DNA from: Saccharopolyspora_D taberi
GTDB lineage: Bacteria > Actinomycetota > Actinomycetes > Mycobacteriales > Pseudonocardiaceae
Direction of reading: 5' to 3'
NCBI RefSeq assembly: GCF_039534165.1
Contig: NZ_BAAAUX010000026.1
Span: forward strand, 24,031-88,030
Length of the DNA: 64,000 nucleotides
Numbering within the stretch: the stretch's first letter is position 1; every line of letters starts with the position of its first letter. The position numbers and the translations under genes were made by a program. Positions 24,694 through 32,756 of the stretch are shown in pieces. The notes under the pieces were generated by a model, which was not told where the DNA came from, made no database searches, and saw nothing but the letters and a program-made list of their open reading frames with translations.

Positions 24694-25305
24694 TCAGGAC
24701 AGCGCGATCGAGGTGGCCATCGCGATCAGCGCGCCGCCGCAGCAGCGCTCGAACACCTTGCGCCTGCGCGGATCGGCCAGCAGCGCGGCCAGCCACCGCA
24801 CCGACGGCACCACCAGCAGCCACCACAGCCCGAACGCCCCGACCGCGACCGCGCTGAGCATCCCGGCCTGCGCCATCGGGTTGGCCGCCGGGTCCATCGC
24901 CTGCGGCAGCAGCGTCAGGAAGGTCAGCATGACCTTCGGGTTGAGCACGTCGATCAGCAGTCCGCGCAGGAACACCGAGCGCCCCGAGCGCGGCTGCTCC
25001 GCCGCCGCGTCCGGCGCCTGCGCCGCCCCGGACCTGCGCAGGATCTGGATCCCCATGAACCCCAGGTACACCACGCCGACCGCCTTCACCACGATCAGCG
25101 CCGCGGGCACGGTCACCAGCAGCGCCGACAGCCCCAGCGTCGCCGCCGTGGCGTGCACCAGCAGCCCGCAGGTCACGCCCGCAGCGGCCAGCCACCCCCA
25201 CCTCGCACCGTTCGCCGCGTTGCGGGTGACCATCACGAAATCGGGTCCGGGTACCAGGATGATCACCAGCAGGGCGAGCAGGAACGGCCCCCAAGCGATG
25301 TGCAC
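24694..25305 (-). CDS. LysE/RhtB family amino-acid exporter
   Basis: 203 residues, six predicted helices. 'FLLALLVIILVPGPDFVMVTRNAANGARWG' is the canonical LysE N-terminus (PGPxxxxV.....GRR.G), and 'LNPKVMLTFLTLLPQ' is the NPK..LF motif. It exports an amino acid or derivative. It is divergent from an Lrp/AsnC regulator with an inverted repeat between, the usual arrangement in which the regulator senses the exported amino acid and activates the exporter. Confidence 0.93.
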   Translation of the reverse strand: MHIAWGPFLLALLVIILVPGPDFVMVTRNAANGARWGWLAAAGVTCGLLVHATAATLGLSALLVTVPAALIVVKAVGVVYLGFMGIQILRRSGAAQAPDAAAEQPRSGRSVFLRGLLIDVLNPKVMLTFLTLLPQAMDPAANPMAQAGMLSAVAVGAFGLWWLLVVPSVRWLAALLADPRRRKVFERCCGGALIAMATSIALS

Positions 25306-25373
25306 GACTCCTCCTTGTCGACCAGCACGTTCAAGCCGGGCGATATCGTGCGCTGGAAGTTCGCCGGTTCACC

Positions 25374-25391
25374 ACATCCACCGTAGGATGT
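25374..25391. promoter_or_regulatory. inverted repeat, probable Lrp/AsnC operator
   Basis: ACATCC-accgta-GGATGT is a perfect 6-bp inverted repeat with a 6-bp spacer, ending 6 bp before the Lrp ATG, in the lysE/lrp divergent region. Short half-sites spaced one helical turn fit Lrp-type DNA binding. It probably mediates autorepression; activation of lysE is inferred. Confidence 0.6.
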
Positions 25392-25397
25392 TCGGAT

Positions 25398-25898
25398 ATG
25401 CGGGAATCTGTCGAACTGGATTCGGTCGACTGGCTGATCCTGGAGGAGTTGCAGAACGACGCCACGCTGCCCAACCGGGTGCTCGCCGAGCGGGTCGGGC
25501 TGGCCGCGTCGAGCTGCCTGCAACGGGTCCGCAGGCTGCGCGAGCAGGGCGTGATCACCGGCTCGCACATCGACGTCGACCCGGCGGCCACCGGCCTGAC
25601 GCTGGAGGCCATCGTGTCGATCAACGTCCGGCCGCACACCCGCGAGGTCGTCGACCAGTTCCGCAAGTTCGTGCTGGCGCAGCCGGAGACCCGCTCGCTG
25701 CTGCACGTCAGCGGTCAGGCCGACTTCCTGCTGCACGTGGCCGTCGCCGACAGCGCGCACCTGCAGGGCTTCCTGGTCGACAAGCTGGCGTCGCGGCCGG
25801 AGGTCCGGCACTTCACCAGCTCGATCGTGCTGGAGCAGGTCCACACCCGCGCGCTGACCGCTCCGGCGCACCTGCGGCCGAAGCGCCGCCGCAAGTAG
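25398..25898 (+). CDS. Lrp/AsnC family transcriptional regulator
   Basis: 166 residues. HTH: 'VDWLILEELQNDATLPNRVLAERVGLAASSCLQRVRRLREQGVITG'; ligand-binding RAM (ACT-like) domain: 'IVSINVRPHTREVVDQFRKFV', 'HVSGQADFLLHVAVADSAHLQGFLVDKL'. Basic C-terminal tail RPKRRRK. Amino-acid responsive regulators of this group usually control divergent exporters, here lysE. Confidence 0.94.
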   Translation: MRESVELDSVDWLILEELQNDATLPNRVLAERVGLAASSCLQRVRRLREQGVITGSHIDVDPAATGLTLEAIVSINVRPHTREVVDQFRKFVLAQPETRSLLHVSGQADFLLHVAVADSAHLQGFLVDKLASRPEVRHFTSSIVLEQVHTRALTAPAHLRPKRRRK

Positions 25899-25982
25899 GG
25901 CGTCCAGCTGCTCCCGACTACGCCTTCGACGCGCGGGGCGTGGCCACCAACCCGTGGACGCCGGGCGCTCGACCGCGCGTGA

Positions 25983-26918
25983 TCAGTCCTGCACGCGCAG
26001 CAGGCCCTCCTGCACGACGGTCGCGACCAGGCGGCCGTCGCGGGAGAAGAACCGGCCGGTGGCCAGCCCGCGGGCTCCGGACGCGCTCGGCGAGGCGCAG
26101 TCGTAGAGCAGCCACTCGTCGGCCCGGAACCTGCGGTGGAACCACATCGCGTGGTCCAGGCTCGCGCCGGAGACGTTGTCCAGGCCCCAGTAGACGCCGT
26201 GCCGGGCCAGCACCGCGTCCAGCAGTGTCAGGTCGGAGGCGAAGGCGACCATGCAGACCTGCAGCAGCGGGTCGGCGGGCAGCACTCCGTCGGCGCGCAT
26301 CCACACCTGGCTGCGGGCCACCCGCTCGCCGGTCTCGCGGACCACCCACGGCGGATCGGTGACGTAGCGGACGTCGATGGGGCGCGGCTGCACGCGGCCC
26401 ATCCGCTGCAGCAGTTCGCCCGCCTGCTCGCCGTAGGTCGGCAGCGTCTCCGGGTCGGGCACCTCGGGCATCGGCTCCTGGTGGTCGATGCCGTCCTCCT
26501 CCAGCTGGAAGGAGGCCGAGAGCGAGAAGATCGCCTTGCCACGCTGCACGGCGACCACTCGCCGGGTGGTGAACGACCGGCCGTCCCGGGTGCGGTCCAC
26601 CTCGTAGACGATCGGGATGCTCGGGTCTCCCGGCCGGATGAAGTAGGCGTGCAGCGAGTGCACCGCCCGGTCCTGCGGGACCGTGCGTCCCGCCGCCACC
26701 AGCGCCTGCCCGGCGACCTGGCCGCCGAACACGCGCACCGGGGACTCGGCGGGGCTCACCCCGCGGAAGATGTTCTCCTCGATGGTTTCCAGGTCCAGCA
26801 GCGCGACCAGGCGGTCCAGCACGGGTTGGCCGTGCGGCACACCGTGGTCCAGCGGAACGGAGCCGTCGGTCCGGGCGGCTGCCGGGTCTGCGGCGGCGGC
26901 ACGTGCGGCTTCGGTCAC
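25983..26918 (-). CDS. tesB: acyl-CoA thioesterase II
   Basis: 311 residues with two hot-dog domains. Signatures: 'ENIFRGVSPAESPVRVFGGQVAGQALVAA', 'HSLHAYFIRPGDPSIPIVYEVDRTRDGRSFTTRRVVAVQ' (first domain, with the Arg-Asp-Gly-Arg-Ser-Phe element) and 'ASLDHAMWFHRRFRADEWLLYDCASPSASGARGLATGRFFSRDGRLVATVVQEG' (second). It hydrolyses medium/long-chain acyl-CoA. GTG start. It lies 82 bp downstream of pyk on the same strand, an arrangement common in actinobacteria, and is probably co-transcribed. Confidence 0.95.
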   Translation of the reverse strand: MTEAARAAAADPAAARTDGSVPLDHGVPHGQPVLDRLVALLDLETIEENIFRGVSPAESPVRVFGGQVAGQALVAAGRTVPQDRAVHSLHAYFIRPGDPSIPIVYEVDRTRDGRSFTTRRVVAVQRGKAIFSLSASFQLEEDGIDHQEPMPEVPDPETLPTYGEQAGELLQRMGRVQPRPIDVRYVTDPPWVVRETGERVARSQVWMRADGVLPADPLLQVCMVAFASDLTLLDAVLARHGVYWGLDNVSGASLDHAMWFHRRFRADEWLLYDCASPSASGARGLATGRFFSRDGRLVATVVQEGLLRVQD

Positions 26919-27000
26919 TGCGGACTCCTCGGGTCACTGGCCCGGGGGGCGGGTTTTCCGGGCCGGGGCCGGAAAACTGCCACCTCCGGGCGGGGTCCGG

Positions 27001-28422
27001 TCAGACGTGGTCTTCCTCGCCCAGCCGGTGCACGCGGATCAGGTTGGTCGAACCGACGGTTCCCGGCGGCGAACCGGCGACGACGACCACCATGTCACCC
27101 CGCTGCGAGCGGCCGAGGGACAACATCGCCTGGTCCACCTGGCGAACCATCCGGTCGGTCGTGTCCACCTTAGGCACCAGGAACGTCTCCGTCCCCCAAG
27201 TGAGAGCGAGCTGACTCCGCACCGACTCCTCGGGGGTGAAGGCCAGCAGCGGCAGCCGCGTGTGCAGCCGGGCCAGCCTGCGCACGGTGTCGCCGGACTG
27301 CGTGAAGGCGACCAGTGCCTTGGCGTTGAGCCGCTCCCCGATGTCGCGGGCGGCGTAGGAGATCACGCCGCGCTTGGTGCGCGGGACGTGGCTCAGCGGC
27401 GGCGGCGCGGTGGAACCGGCCTCGACCGCCTCGACGATGCGGGCCATGGTCTGCACCGTCTCGACCGGGTACCGGCCGACGCTGGTCTCGCCGGAGAGCA
27501 TCACCGCGTCGGTGCCGTCGAGCACCGCGTTGGCGACGTCGGAGGTCTCGGCCCGGGTCGGGCGCGAGTTCTGGATCATCGAGTCCAGCATCTGGGTCGC
27601 GACGATGACCGGCTTGGCGTTCTCCCGCGCGATCCGGATCGCCTTCTTCTGGACCAGCGGGACGTGTTCGAGCGGGAGCTCCACGCCCAGGTCACCGCGG
27701 GCGACCATGATGCCGTCGAAGGCCAGCACGATGGCCTCCAGGTTGTCGACCGCCTCCGGCTTCTCCAGCTTGGCGATCACCGGCACCCGGCGGCCGACCC
27801 GGTCCATGACCTGGTGCACCAGGTCGATGTCGGCCGGGCTGCGCACGAACGACAGCGCGATGAAGTCCACGCCGAGCTGGAGCGCGAACTCCAGGTCCTC
27901 GACGTCCTTGTCCGACAGCGCGGGCACCGAGATGTCCATGCCGGGCATGGACAGGCCCTTGTTGTCGGAGACCGGGCCGCCCTCGATCACCTCGCAGACG
28001 ACGTCGGAGTCCTCGATGGCGGTCACCGCCAGGCCCACCTTGCCGTCGTCGACCAGGAGCCGGTCGCCGACCTTGGCGTCGCCGGCCAGGCCCTTGTAGG
28101 TGGTGGACACGCGGTCGTGGGTGCCCTGGACCTCGTCGACCGTGATCCGCACGACGTCGCCGGTCCGCCACTCCACCGGCCCGGCAGCGAACTTGCCGAG
28201 TCGGATCTTCGGTCCCTGCAGGTCGCCGAGGATGCCCACCGCGCGGCCGGACTCCTTGGCCGCCGTCCGGACCATCTCGTAGACCTGCTGGTGATCGGCG
28301 TGGCTGCCGTGGCTGAAGTTCAGCCGGGCGACGTCCATTCCGCTGCTTACGAGCTCCGCCATCCGTTCCGGAGAAGCGGTGGCGGGCCCCATGGTACAAA
28401 CGATCTTGGCTCGTCGACTCAC
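27001..28422 (-). CDS. pyk: pyruvate kinase
   Basis: 473 residues. PEP + ADP to pyruvate + ATP, last step of glycolysis. Seen: 'RRAKIVCTMGPAT', 'ARLNFSHGSHADH', 'VPVIAKLEKPEAVDNLEAI' (catalytic Lys), 'DGIMVARGDLGVELPLE', 'ATQMLDSMIQNSRPTRAETSDVANAVLDGTDAVMLSGETSVGRYPVE', and a C-terminal allosteric domain. Standard length. GTG start at 28422. A TAGGCT hexamer lies only 8 nt upstream of the GTG, so a near-leaderless transcript is possible. Confidence 0.97.
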   Translation of the reverse strand: MSRRAKIVCTMGPATASPERMAELVSSGMDVARLNFSHGSHADHQQVYEMVRTAAKESGRAVGILGDLQGPKIRLGKFAAGPVEWRTGDVVRITVDEVQGTHDRVSTTYKGLAGDAKVGDRLLVDDGKVGLAVTAIEDSDVVCEVIEGGPVSDNKGLSMPGMDISVPALSDKDVEDLEFALQLGVDFIALSFVRSPADIDLVHQVMDRVGRRVPVIAKLEKPEAVDNLEAIVLAFDGIMVARGDLGVELPLEHVPLVQKKAIRIARENAKPVIVATQMLDSMIQNSRPTRAETSDVANAVLDGTDAVMLSGETSVGRYPVETVQTMARIVEAVEAGSTAPPPLSHVPRTKRGVISYAARDIGERLNAKALVAFTQSGDTVRRLARLHTRLPLLAFTPEESVRSQLALTWGTETFLVPKVDTTDRMVRQVDQAMLSLGRSQRGDMVVVVAGSPPGTVGSTNLIRVHRLGEEDHV

Positions 28423-28485
28423 GTTGGGTCAGCCTAGTCTGTTGACCGCCAGGTGCAGTACGCAGCTTCGGATCGGAGAGGGCTG

Positions 28486-28860
28486 TTGCTGGATCATTAC
28501 AGAACGCAGCTCACGAAGGTCCCGTTCGGAATCGCGGTGCTGGCGAGCCTGGCGGTCCTGTTCACCCCGGCCTCCGGTGTCCCGGACGCGCCGCCGGGCA
28601 CCGACAAGGTGGTGCACCTGGTGCTGTTCGCGGCGCTGGCGGCCAGCGGCCGGATCGCCCGGATTCCGGTGCTGCTGCCCGGATTGGCCGCGTACGCGGT
28701 GGTCTCGGAGGTGCTCCAGGTGACGCTCCCGCTGGGCCGCAGCTTCGAGCTCGCCGACATCGGTGTCGATCTCGCGGGCGCCCTGGCGGGCTGGTCCGCC
28801 GTGGCGCTGGCGCGCCGGAGGCGGCCACGCTCCGTGGTGGCCCCGGCGCGGCGCGGCTGA
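28486..28860 (+). CDS. VanZ family membrane protein
   Basis: About 124 residues from TTG 28486, chosen because GGAGAGGG lies 4 nt upstream; an in-frame GTG at 28453 would add 11 residues but lies close behind a TTGACC that may be the -35 box. Three to four predicted helices; 'GTDKVVHLVLFAALAASGR' and 'RSFELADIGVDLAGALAGW' are the VanZ-like signatures (D-K-x-x-H and the D..D..AN..G element). VanZ-type proteins are small envelope proteins, one of which gives low-level teicoplanin resistance; the function of most is unknown. Divergent from pyk. Confidence 0.8.
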   Translation: MLDHYRTQLTKVPFGIAVLASLAVLFTPASGVPDAPPGTDKVVHLVLFAALAASGRIARIPVLLPGLAAYAVVSEVLQVTLPLGRSFELADIGVDLAGALAGWSAVALARRRRPRSVVAPARRG

Positions 28861-29103
28861 TTCGCGGCGCGGCTGATTCGCTGGCCGGGGCTGACCGGGC
28901 TGTGCACGCTGCTGCACGACGAGCTCGTCTCGCGTCCATGGGCGGTGCGGGTGCTCGCGGCGGGCAACCTCCTCGGGCCGTCGGTGCTGTGGCTGGTCGA
29001 GGACGTCGTCGAGTCGTTCCGCGGCTGCGGCCTTGATCACCCGGCGGTCATCCGCCCGAGGACGCCTGCCGCACCCGAGACCGGGACCGGCCACAACGGC
29101 TAG
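28861..29103 (+). pseudogene. in-frame coding-like extension after the VanZ stop
   Basis: Beyond the VanZ TGA the same frame stays open for 80 codons to TAG 29101 with high G/C third positions, reading ...LIRWPGLTGLCTLLHDEL... then ...NLLGPSVLWLVEDVVESF.... There is no good start codon except GTG 28945. The TGA lies in a 16-bp direct duplication (GGCGCGGCTGATTCGC), so a small insertion may have split an originally longer gene or fused a remnant. I do not recognise the segment. Its stop overlaps the last bases of the DUF2461 gene. Confidence 0.35.
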
Positions 29104-29801
29104 CGGCGCTTGTCCGAGACGCCGATGTGGTCGGCGCACCACTGGTTCAGCTCGGCGACCTGCCGCCAGCTCCGGCGCACCCGGTCCAGGCAGGCGCGCT
29201 CGTGCAGCACGTCGTCGGGTTCCCAGCGGCGGAAGGCGTACAGGGTGCGGTGGCGGAGCAGGTCGAGCCGCGGGTGGTCGGCGGCCACGCCGCGCGGGCG
29301 GCTCTTCAGCGTGGTGCCGCCGATCTCCCACCCCTTGAGCCCGTCCAGGATCCCGCGCAGCCGCTCGCCGTGGATCTCGGTGTCCACCGCGGCGCGGAAC
29401 CTGGCGAGCTGGTCGGACTCGGTGTGGTAGCAGCCGCCCGCGACCATCAGCCCGGCGGCGCTGATCTCGACGTAGTAGGCGCCACCACCGCGCCCCTGCT
29501 CGATCACGGCTCCGCAGTGCGTCTTGTACGGCGACTTGTCCGGGCTGAACCGCACGTCCCGGTGCGGCCGGAACACCTTGCCCGCCCCGAAACCCGGGCC
29601 GAACTCCGGTTCCAGCTCCGCGATCAACGCCTCCATCGGCGCCCGCACGTCCTGCTTGTAGAGGTCGAGGTGATCGGCCCAGAAAGCTTTTGAGTTGTCC
29701 GCCTGGAGCCCGTCGAAGAACTCCACCGCCCCGTCGCCGAAGCCCTCGAACCTCGGTCCGGCCTCCTCGCGCGCCACTGCTGCTCCCAGGTCGAACGCCA
29801 C
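29100..29801 (-). CDS. DUF2461 domain protein
   Basis: 233 residues matching DUF2461 (TIGR02453): 'FEGFGDGAVEFFDGLQADNSKAFWADH...YKQDVRAPMEALIAELEPEFGPG', 'FRPHRDVRFSPDKSPYKTHCGA', 'YYVEISAAGLMVAGGCYHTESDQLARFR'. The family is widespread, cytosolic and of unknown function. Full length. Downstream neighbour of the T7SS-like operon on the same strand, 12 bp after the lipoprotein gene stop, so read-through is likely. Confidence 0.9.
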   Translation of the reverse strand: MAFDLGAAVAREEAGPRFEGFGDGAVEFFDGLQADNSKAFWADHLDLYKQDVRAPMEALIAELEPEFGPGFGAGKVFRPHRDVRFSPDKSPYKTHCGAVIEQGRGGGAYYVEISAAGLMVAGGCYHTESDQLARFRAAVDTEIHGERLRGILDGLKGWEIGGTTLKSRPRGVAADHPRLDLLRHRTLYAFRRWEPDDVLHERACLDRVRRSWRQVAELNQWCADHIGVSDKRR

Positions 29802-29813
29802 CGATTCGGCACA

Positions 29814-30278
29814 TTACATGTTGGCGAACTTGAAATACACGTGCCAGCGGGCGTCGTCGCTCTGGTCGACCACCACGCTCTGGTAGCCGTCGCCGTTCCA
29901 CTGCTCGCCGCCTGAATATCTGCTGAGCGAATCCAGTTCCCACCCCAGTTTCCTGGCGTCGCTGGAGATTATCGGGGAGTAGCCCTCCTTCAGCGCCGGA
30001 AGACCGTTCCCCGACAGAAAGGACTCGACTTCTCCCCTGGCCGCGGAAAAGCTCAGCTGGAGGATCCACTCGTCCTGCTGGCGCGGGCGGTAGCAGAACT
30101 TCTCGTCCGCTCGGTTCGCGGGCAGCTGCAACCCGATGCGCTGGACCGACTCCGGCAGCTTCGCAGCCGGATCGCACTGGTCGGAGTTGTCGCCGACGAT
30201 CCTGCCGTTCGTGCCGCTGTTCGCGCAGCCGGCCGCGAGTACGGCGGTGAGCAGGACCGCGGCGGATCTGGCTCTCAT
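29814..30278 (-). CDS. small lipoprotein
   Basis: 154 residues with lipobox: MRARSAAVLLTAVLAAGCAN, cysteine at position 18, so the mature protein should be lipid-anchored outside the membrane. The rest (about 130 residues) has no family I recognise, with two further cysteines in 'DQCDPAAKL' and 'KFCYRP' that could pair. The start ATG overlaps the stop of the upstream gene (ATGA), so it is the third gene of a coupled operon after the EspC-like and WXG-like genes. Confidence 0.8.
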   Translation of the reverse strand: MRARSAAVLLTAVLAAGCANSGTNGRIVGDNSDQCDPAAKLPESVQRIGLQLPANRADEKFCYRPRQQDEWILQLSFSAARGEVESFLSGNGLPALKEGYSPIISSDARKLGWELDSLSRYSGGEQWNGDGYQSVVVDQSDDARWHVYFKFANM

Positions 30279-31609
30279 CGGGTCGGGTCCGTCCTTCCTC
30301 CGTCGCGATCTCCGGCAGGCGGCTCGATCGGCGGCGCGCTCCCGTCGCCGACGGGCCTGTGCATGACGTCGGACGACCCGCTGAGCTGGTACTCGCGGGC
30401 GAGACCCGTCTGGTGCAGGGTGCCCGGCTCGACATCGGCCACGCCCGTGCCGAAGATGTCCACACCCTTGCCCTTGTCCCAGTTGTACGGATCTTCCACG
30501 TGCACCTTGTACTTCATCTCGACGTTCGGTTCGCCGCCGGGTGACGGCGTCACTTCCACGGCCCCGGTGACCTTGTAGTGCATGCTGCCGCTGGCGTAGT
30601 ACCAGTCGGGTTCGGTCTCCTGGTCGAAGGAGTGGCTTTTCCACTGCGTCTCAACCGGAATCCGCGTGGGCTGACCTCCGTTCCGGTTGAACTCCTCAAC
30701 TGCGCGCTTCCGCCATTCCTCGTCGTTGCCCGCGAGTTCTTCCTGGAGGTTCTCGCGGAAACCGGCGGAGTCCCTGAGCATCAGCCCGGGATCCACCTGG
30801 AGAGGTTCGCCGGTGTTGGTCAGGTAGTGCTCCATGTGGCGGGCGGCGTTGGTGTAACCCATCGCGTCCGCCGCGCCGGCCATCGCGTTGAACTTCGCCG
30901 AGGTCACGTAGTCCTGCCAGGTCGGCTCCCGGGCGCCCCACGGACCGGAACCCGGGTTCTCCGCCCAGTCCCGGGGAGCGGGGTCGGACGGCTTCGGTAT
31001 GCCTTCCTCCTCGTTGCTGGTGAACCACTCGGCGATCCCGCCGATCCAGTTGCCGGAAGCGCCGATCGACGTTTCCAGCAGCGGTTCGGTGCCGCGGATC
31101 GCCCTGGCCACCTCGGCGGCCCGCGCTTCGTGGCCCGCCAGCAACTCCTTGGCCTGCGCGATGATCGCGTCCAGCGCTTGTTGGGCCGCGGCGGCTTGCG
31201 CACCGGATTCCGGGGACATCGCCGCCTGGACGGGCGGTTTCGACGCGAGCTCGCGCTTCGCGGCCTGGGCCTCCCGCTCCAGCCGCAACGCGTGTTCCCG
31301 GTTCGCCGCCAGTTCCCCGGACCAGGCGAGCAGCGCCTGGTGGACGGTCTCCACCGCCTGCAACCGCCCGGCCAGGCGCCGCTGCATCATCTCGGCCATC
31401 TGCCGGTAGCCGTCGCCCGCGTCGCCGGTCCAGTTCTCCAGCTGGTTGTCCAGCACCGGGCCGACCTCGGCCAGCTGCTCGGCGACGTTGCTCAGGACCG
31501 CCGCGGCATCGGCGGCCGACGCGGCGTCTCCCGGTGCCGGGTTGAAGCCGAGCGCGGGGAAGTCGGCGAAATCCGCGACGGCGTCGCCGATGGAGTCCAG
31601 CAGACCCAT
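30275..31609 (-). CDS. WXG100-like N-terminal domain protein, putative type VII secretion substrate
   Basis: 444 residues. The N-terminal ~130 residues are a helical hairpin with 'NWTGDAGDGYRQMAEMMQRRL', a W-x-G turn as in WXG100/ESX substrates; a long coiled-coil region (about 95-175) follows, then a hydrophilic domain of unknown fold with several Trp/Tyr ('WKSHSFDQETEPDWYYASGSMHYKVTGAVEV') and a Gly/Pro/Asp-rich tail. This resembles LXG/WXG-type polymorphic proteins, but no recognisable toxin motif is seen. ATG 31609 overlaps the upstream TGA by one base; its own stop overlaps the lipoprotein ATG. Confidence 0.7.
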   Translation of the reverse strand: MGLLDSIGDAVADFADFPALGFNPAPGDAASAADAAAVLSNVAEQLAEVGPVLDNQLENWTGDAGDGYRQMAEMMQRRLAGRLQAVETVHQALLAWSGELAANREHALRLEREAQAAKRELASKPPVQAAMSPESGAQAAAAQQALDAIIAQAKELLAGHEARAAEVARAIRGTEPLLETSIGASGNWIGGIAEWFTSNEEEGIPKPSDPAPRDWAENPGSGPWGAREPTWQDYVTSAKFNAMAGAADAMGYTNAARHMEHYLTNTGEPLQVDPGLMLRDSAGFRENLQEELAGNDEEWRKRAVEEFNRNGGQPTRIPVETQWKSHSFDQETEPDWYYASGSMHYKVTGAVEVTPSPGGEPNVEMKYKVHVEDPYNWDKGKGVDIFGTGVADVEPGTLHQTGLAREYQLSGSSDVMHRPVGDGSAPPIEPPAGDRDGGRTDPTR

Positions 31610-31989
31610 CACTCATCACCGTCCATGACGTCCTCGATGTAGGACTTCGGTTCGCCTGCCGACGCGGGACCGGTCGCGGGCACGGAGCTGACCAACGACT
31701 CCTCGAGCCTCGCGAACACCGCGGCGAGATCGCTGTCGACGTCCGCGTAGTGATCGGTGCTCTGCGCGAGCTTGTCGCCGATCTCGGCGAACTGACGGCT
31801 CAGGATCGTCAGGCTGTGCCCCACCGCATCGGTGAACTCCTGGCAGGCCGCTGCCAGATCAGCCTGTCCGGGATCGCAGTCCGCGACCGGAGCCGCGTCC
31901 GAACCGGCGTCCGCCAGCAACTCCCCCGCCTGCGCGCAGGCCCGCGCCTGCGCGTCCAGTTCCGCTACCACCACTGAGAACTCGTCCAC
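31609..31989 (-). CDS. EspC-like (ESX secretion-associated) small protein
   Basis: 126 residues, almost entirely helical, starting MDEFSVVVAELDAQARACAQAG (broken here: residues 1-22) with the pattern of EspC/YwqI-type T7SS-associated proteins, which form hairpins of about 100 residues and partner a WXG-like protein. GTG start with a GGGGGG box. It is the first gene of a three-gene overlapping operon (EspC-like, WXG-like, lipoprotein). No EccC/EccD secretion machinery is in the window, so export would depend on a system elsewhere. Confidence 0.65.
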   Translation of the reverse strand: MDEFSVVVAELDAQARACAQAGELLADAGSDAAPVADCDPGQADLAAACQEFTDAVGHSLTILSRQFAEIGDKLAQSTDHYADVDSDLAAVFARLEESLVSSVPATGPASAGEPKSYIEDVMDGDE

Positions 31990-32091
31990 GTGCCCCCCTA
32001 CCCGCGATTCGCGGGCGGCAGTCTAACCAGACGCCGCGCTCCGTCCGGCCGGAACGCGAGAATCAGGAGAAGTCCACATAGGACGAATCAG

Positions 32092-32412
32092 TCACCCCAC
32101 CGATCCGGTCTCGACCAGGAGCACACCGCCCATGACGAAAGCGATGCCGAGGGCCATGACCCACGTCAGCGGTTCCCTGAACAGCAATCTCCCCGCCACG
32201 GCGGTCAGCGCGACGCCCATGGCCGCCCAGATCCCGTAGGCGATGCCGAGGGCCATCCCCTGCCCGAGCGCGGCGGCCAGGAGGGCGAAGGCGAGCAGGT
32301 AGCCCGCGGTCACCGCCGCGTACCACGTCTTGCGGCCGGTCCTCGCGGCGCGCAGCGACAGCGCGGCAGCGACCTCGACCAGGATCGCGAGCCCGAGGAA
32401 CAGCCAGGCCAT
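32092..32412 (-). CDS. small multidrug resistance (SMR) transporter subunit
   Basis: 106 residues, four TM helices. 'WLFLGLAILVEVAAALSLRAA' carries the essential helix-1 Glu of the SMR family, and 'GIAYGIWAAMGVALTA' the G-x-AYA-like motif. It is encoded together with a second SMR gene (one-base overlap, TGATG) and a TetR gene, the typical layout for a paired (EbrAB/YkkCD-type) antiporter exchanging protons for cationic drugs or guanidinium-like compounds. Confidence 0.93.
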   Translation of the reverse strand: MAWLFLGLAILVEVAAALSLRAARTGRKTWYAAVTAGYLLAFALLAAALGQGMALGIAYGIWAAMGVALTAVAGRLLFREPLTWVMALGIAFVMGGVLLVETGSVG

Positions 32413-32756
32413 CACGCGGCCACCTCCTCCCGGACCGCCCGGTGCGACCCGAGCTCGATCAGGAGCACGCCGACGACGATGAAGCCGATCCCGGCGATCA
32501 CGGTCGTGGTCAGCGCCTCCCCGAAGAACACCGCCGCGAGCGCCGCCGTCAGGCCCACGCCCAGCGCGCCCCACACCCCGTAGGCGACGCCCAACGCCAT
32601 GCCGTTGCGCAGCACGGCGGCGAGGAAGACGAACGAGGCGGCGTAGCCAAGCACGACCAGGGCGTACCAGCCCGGGTGGCCGGTCGCCGCCTTCAGCGAC
32701 AGCGAACCGGTGACCTCGCTGCAGACCGCACCGGCGAGCAGGAACCACTTCTTCAC
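32412..32756 (-). CDS. small multidrug resistance (SMR) transporter subunit, partner
   Basis: 114 residues, four TM helices, helix-1 Glu in 'FLLAGAVCSEVTGSLSLKAA', 'GVAYGVWGALGVGLTAAL' in helix 3, and a short charged tail (GSHRAVREEVAA). GTG start at 32756 overlaps the tetR stop (GTGA) and the stop overlaps the next SMR start, so all three proteins are translationally coupled, ensuring balanced subunits. Confidence 0.93.
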   Translation of the reverse strand: MKKWFLLAGAVCSEVTGSLSLKAATGHPGWYALVVLGYAASFVFLAAVLRNGMALGVAYGVWGALGVGLTAALAAVFFGEALTTTVIAGIGFIVVGVLLIELGSHRAVREEVAA

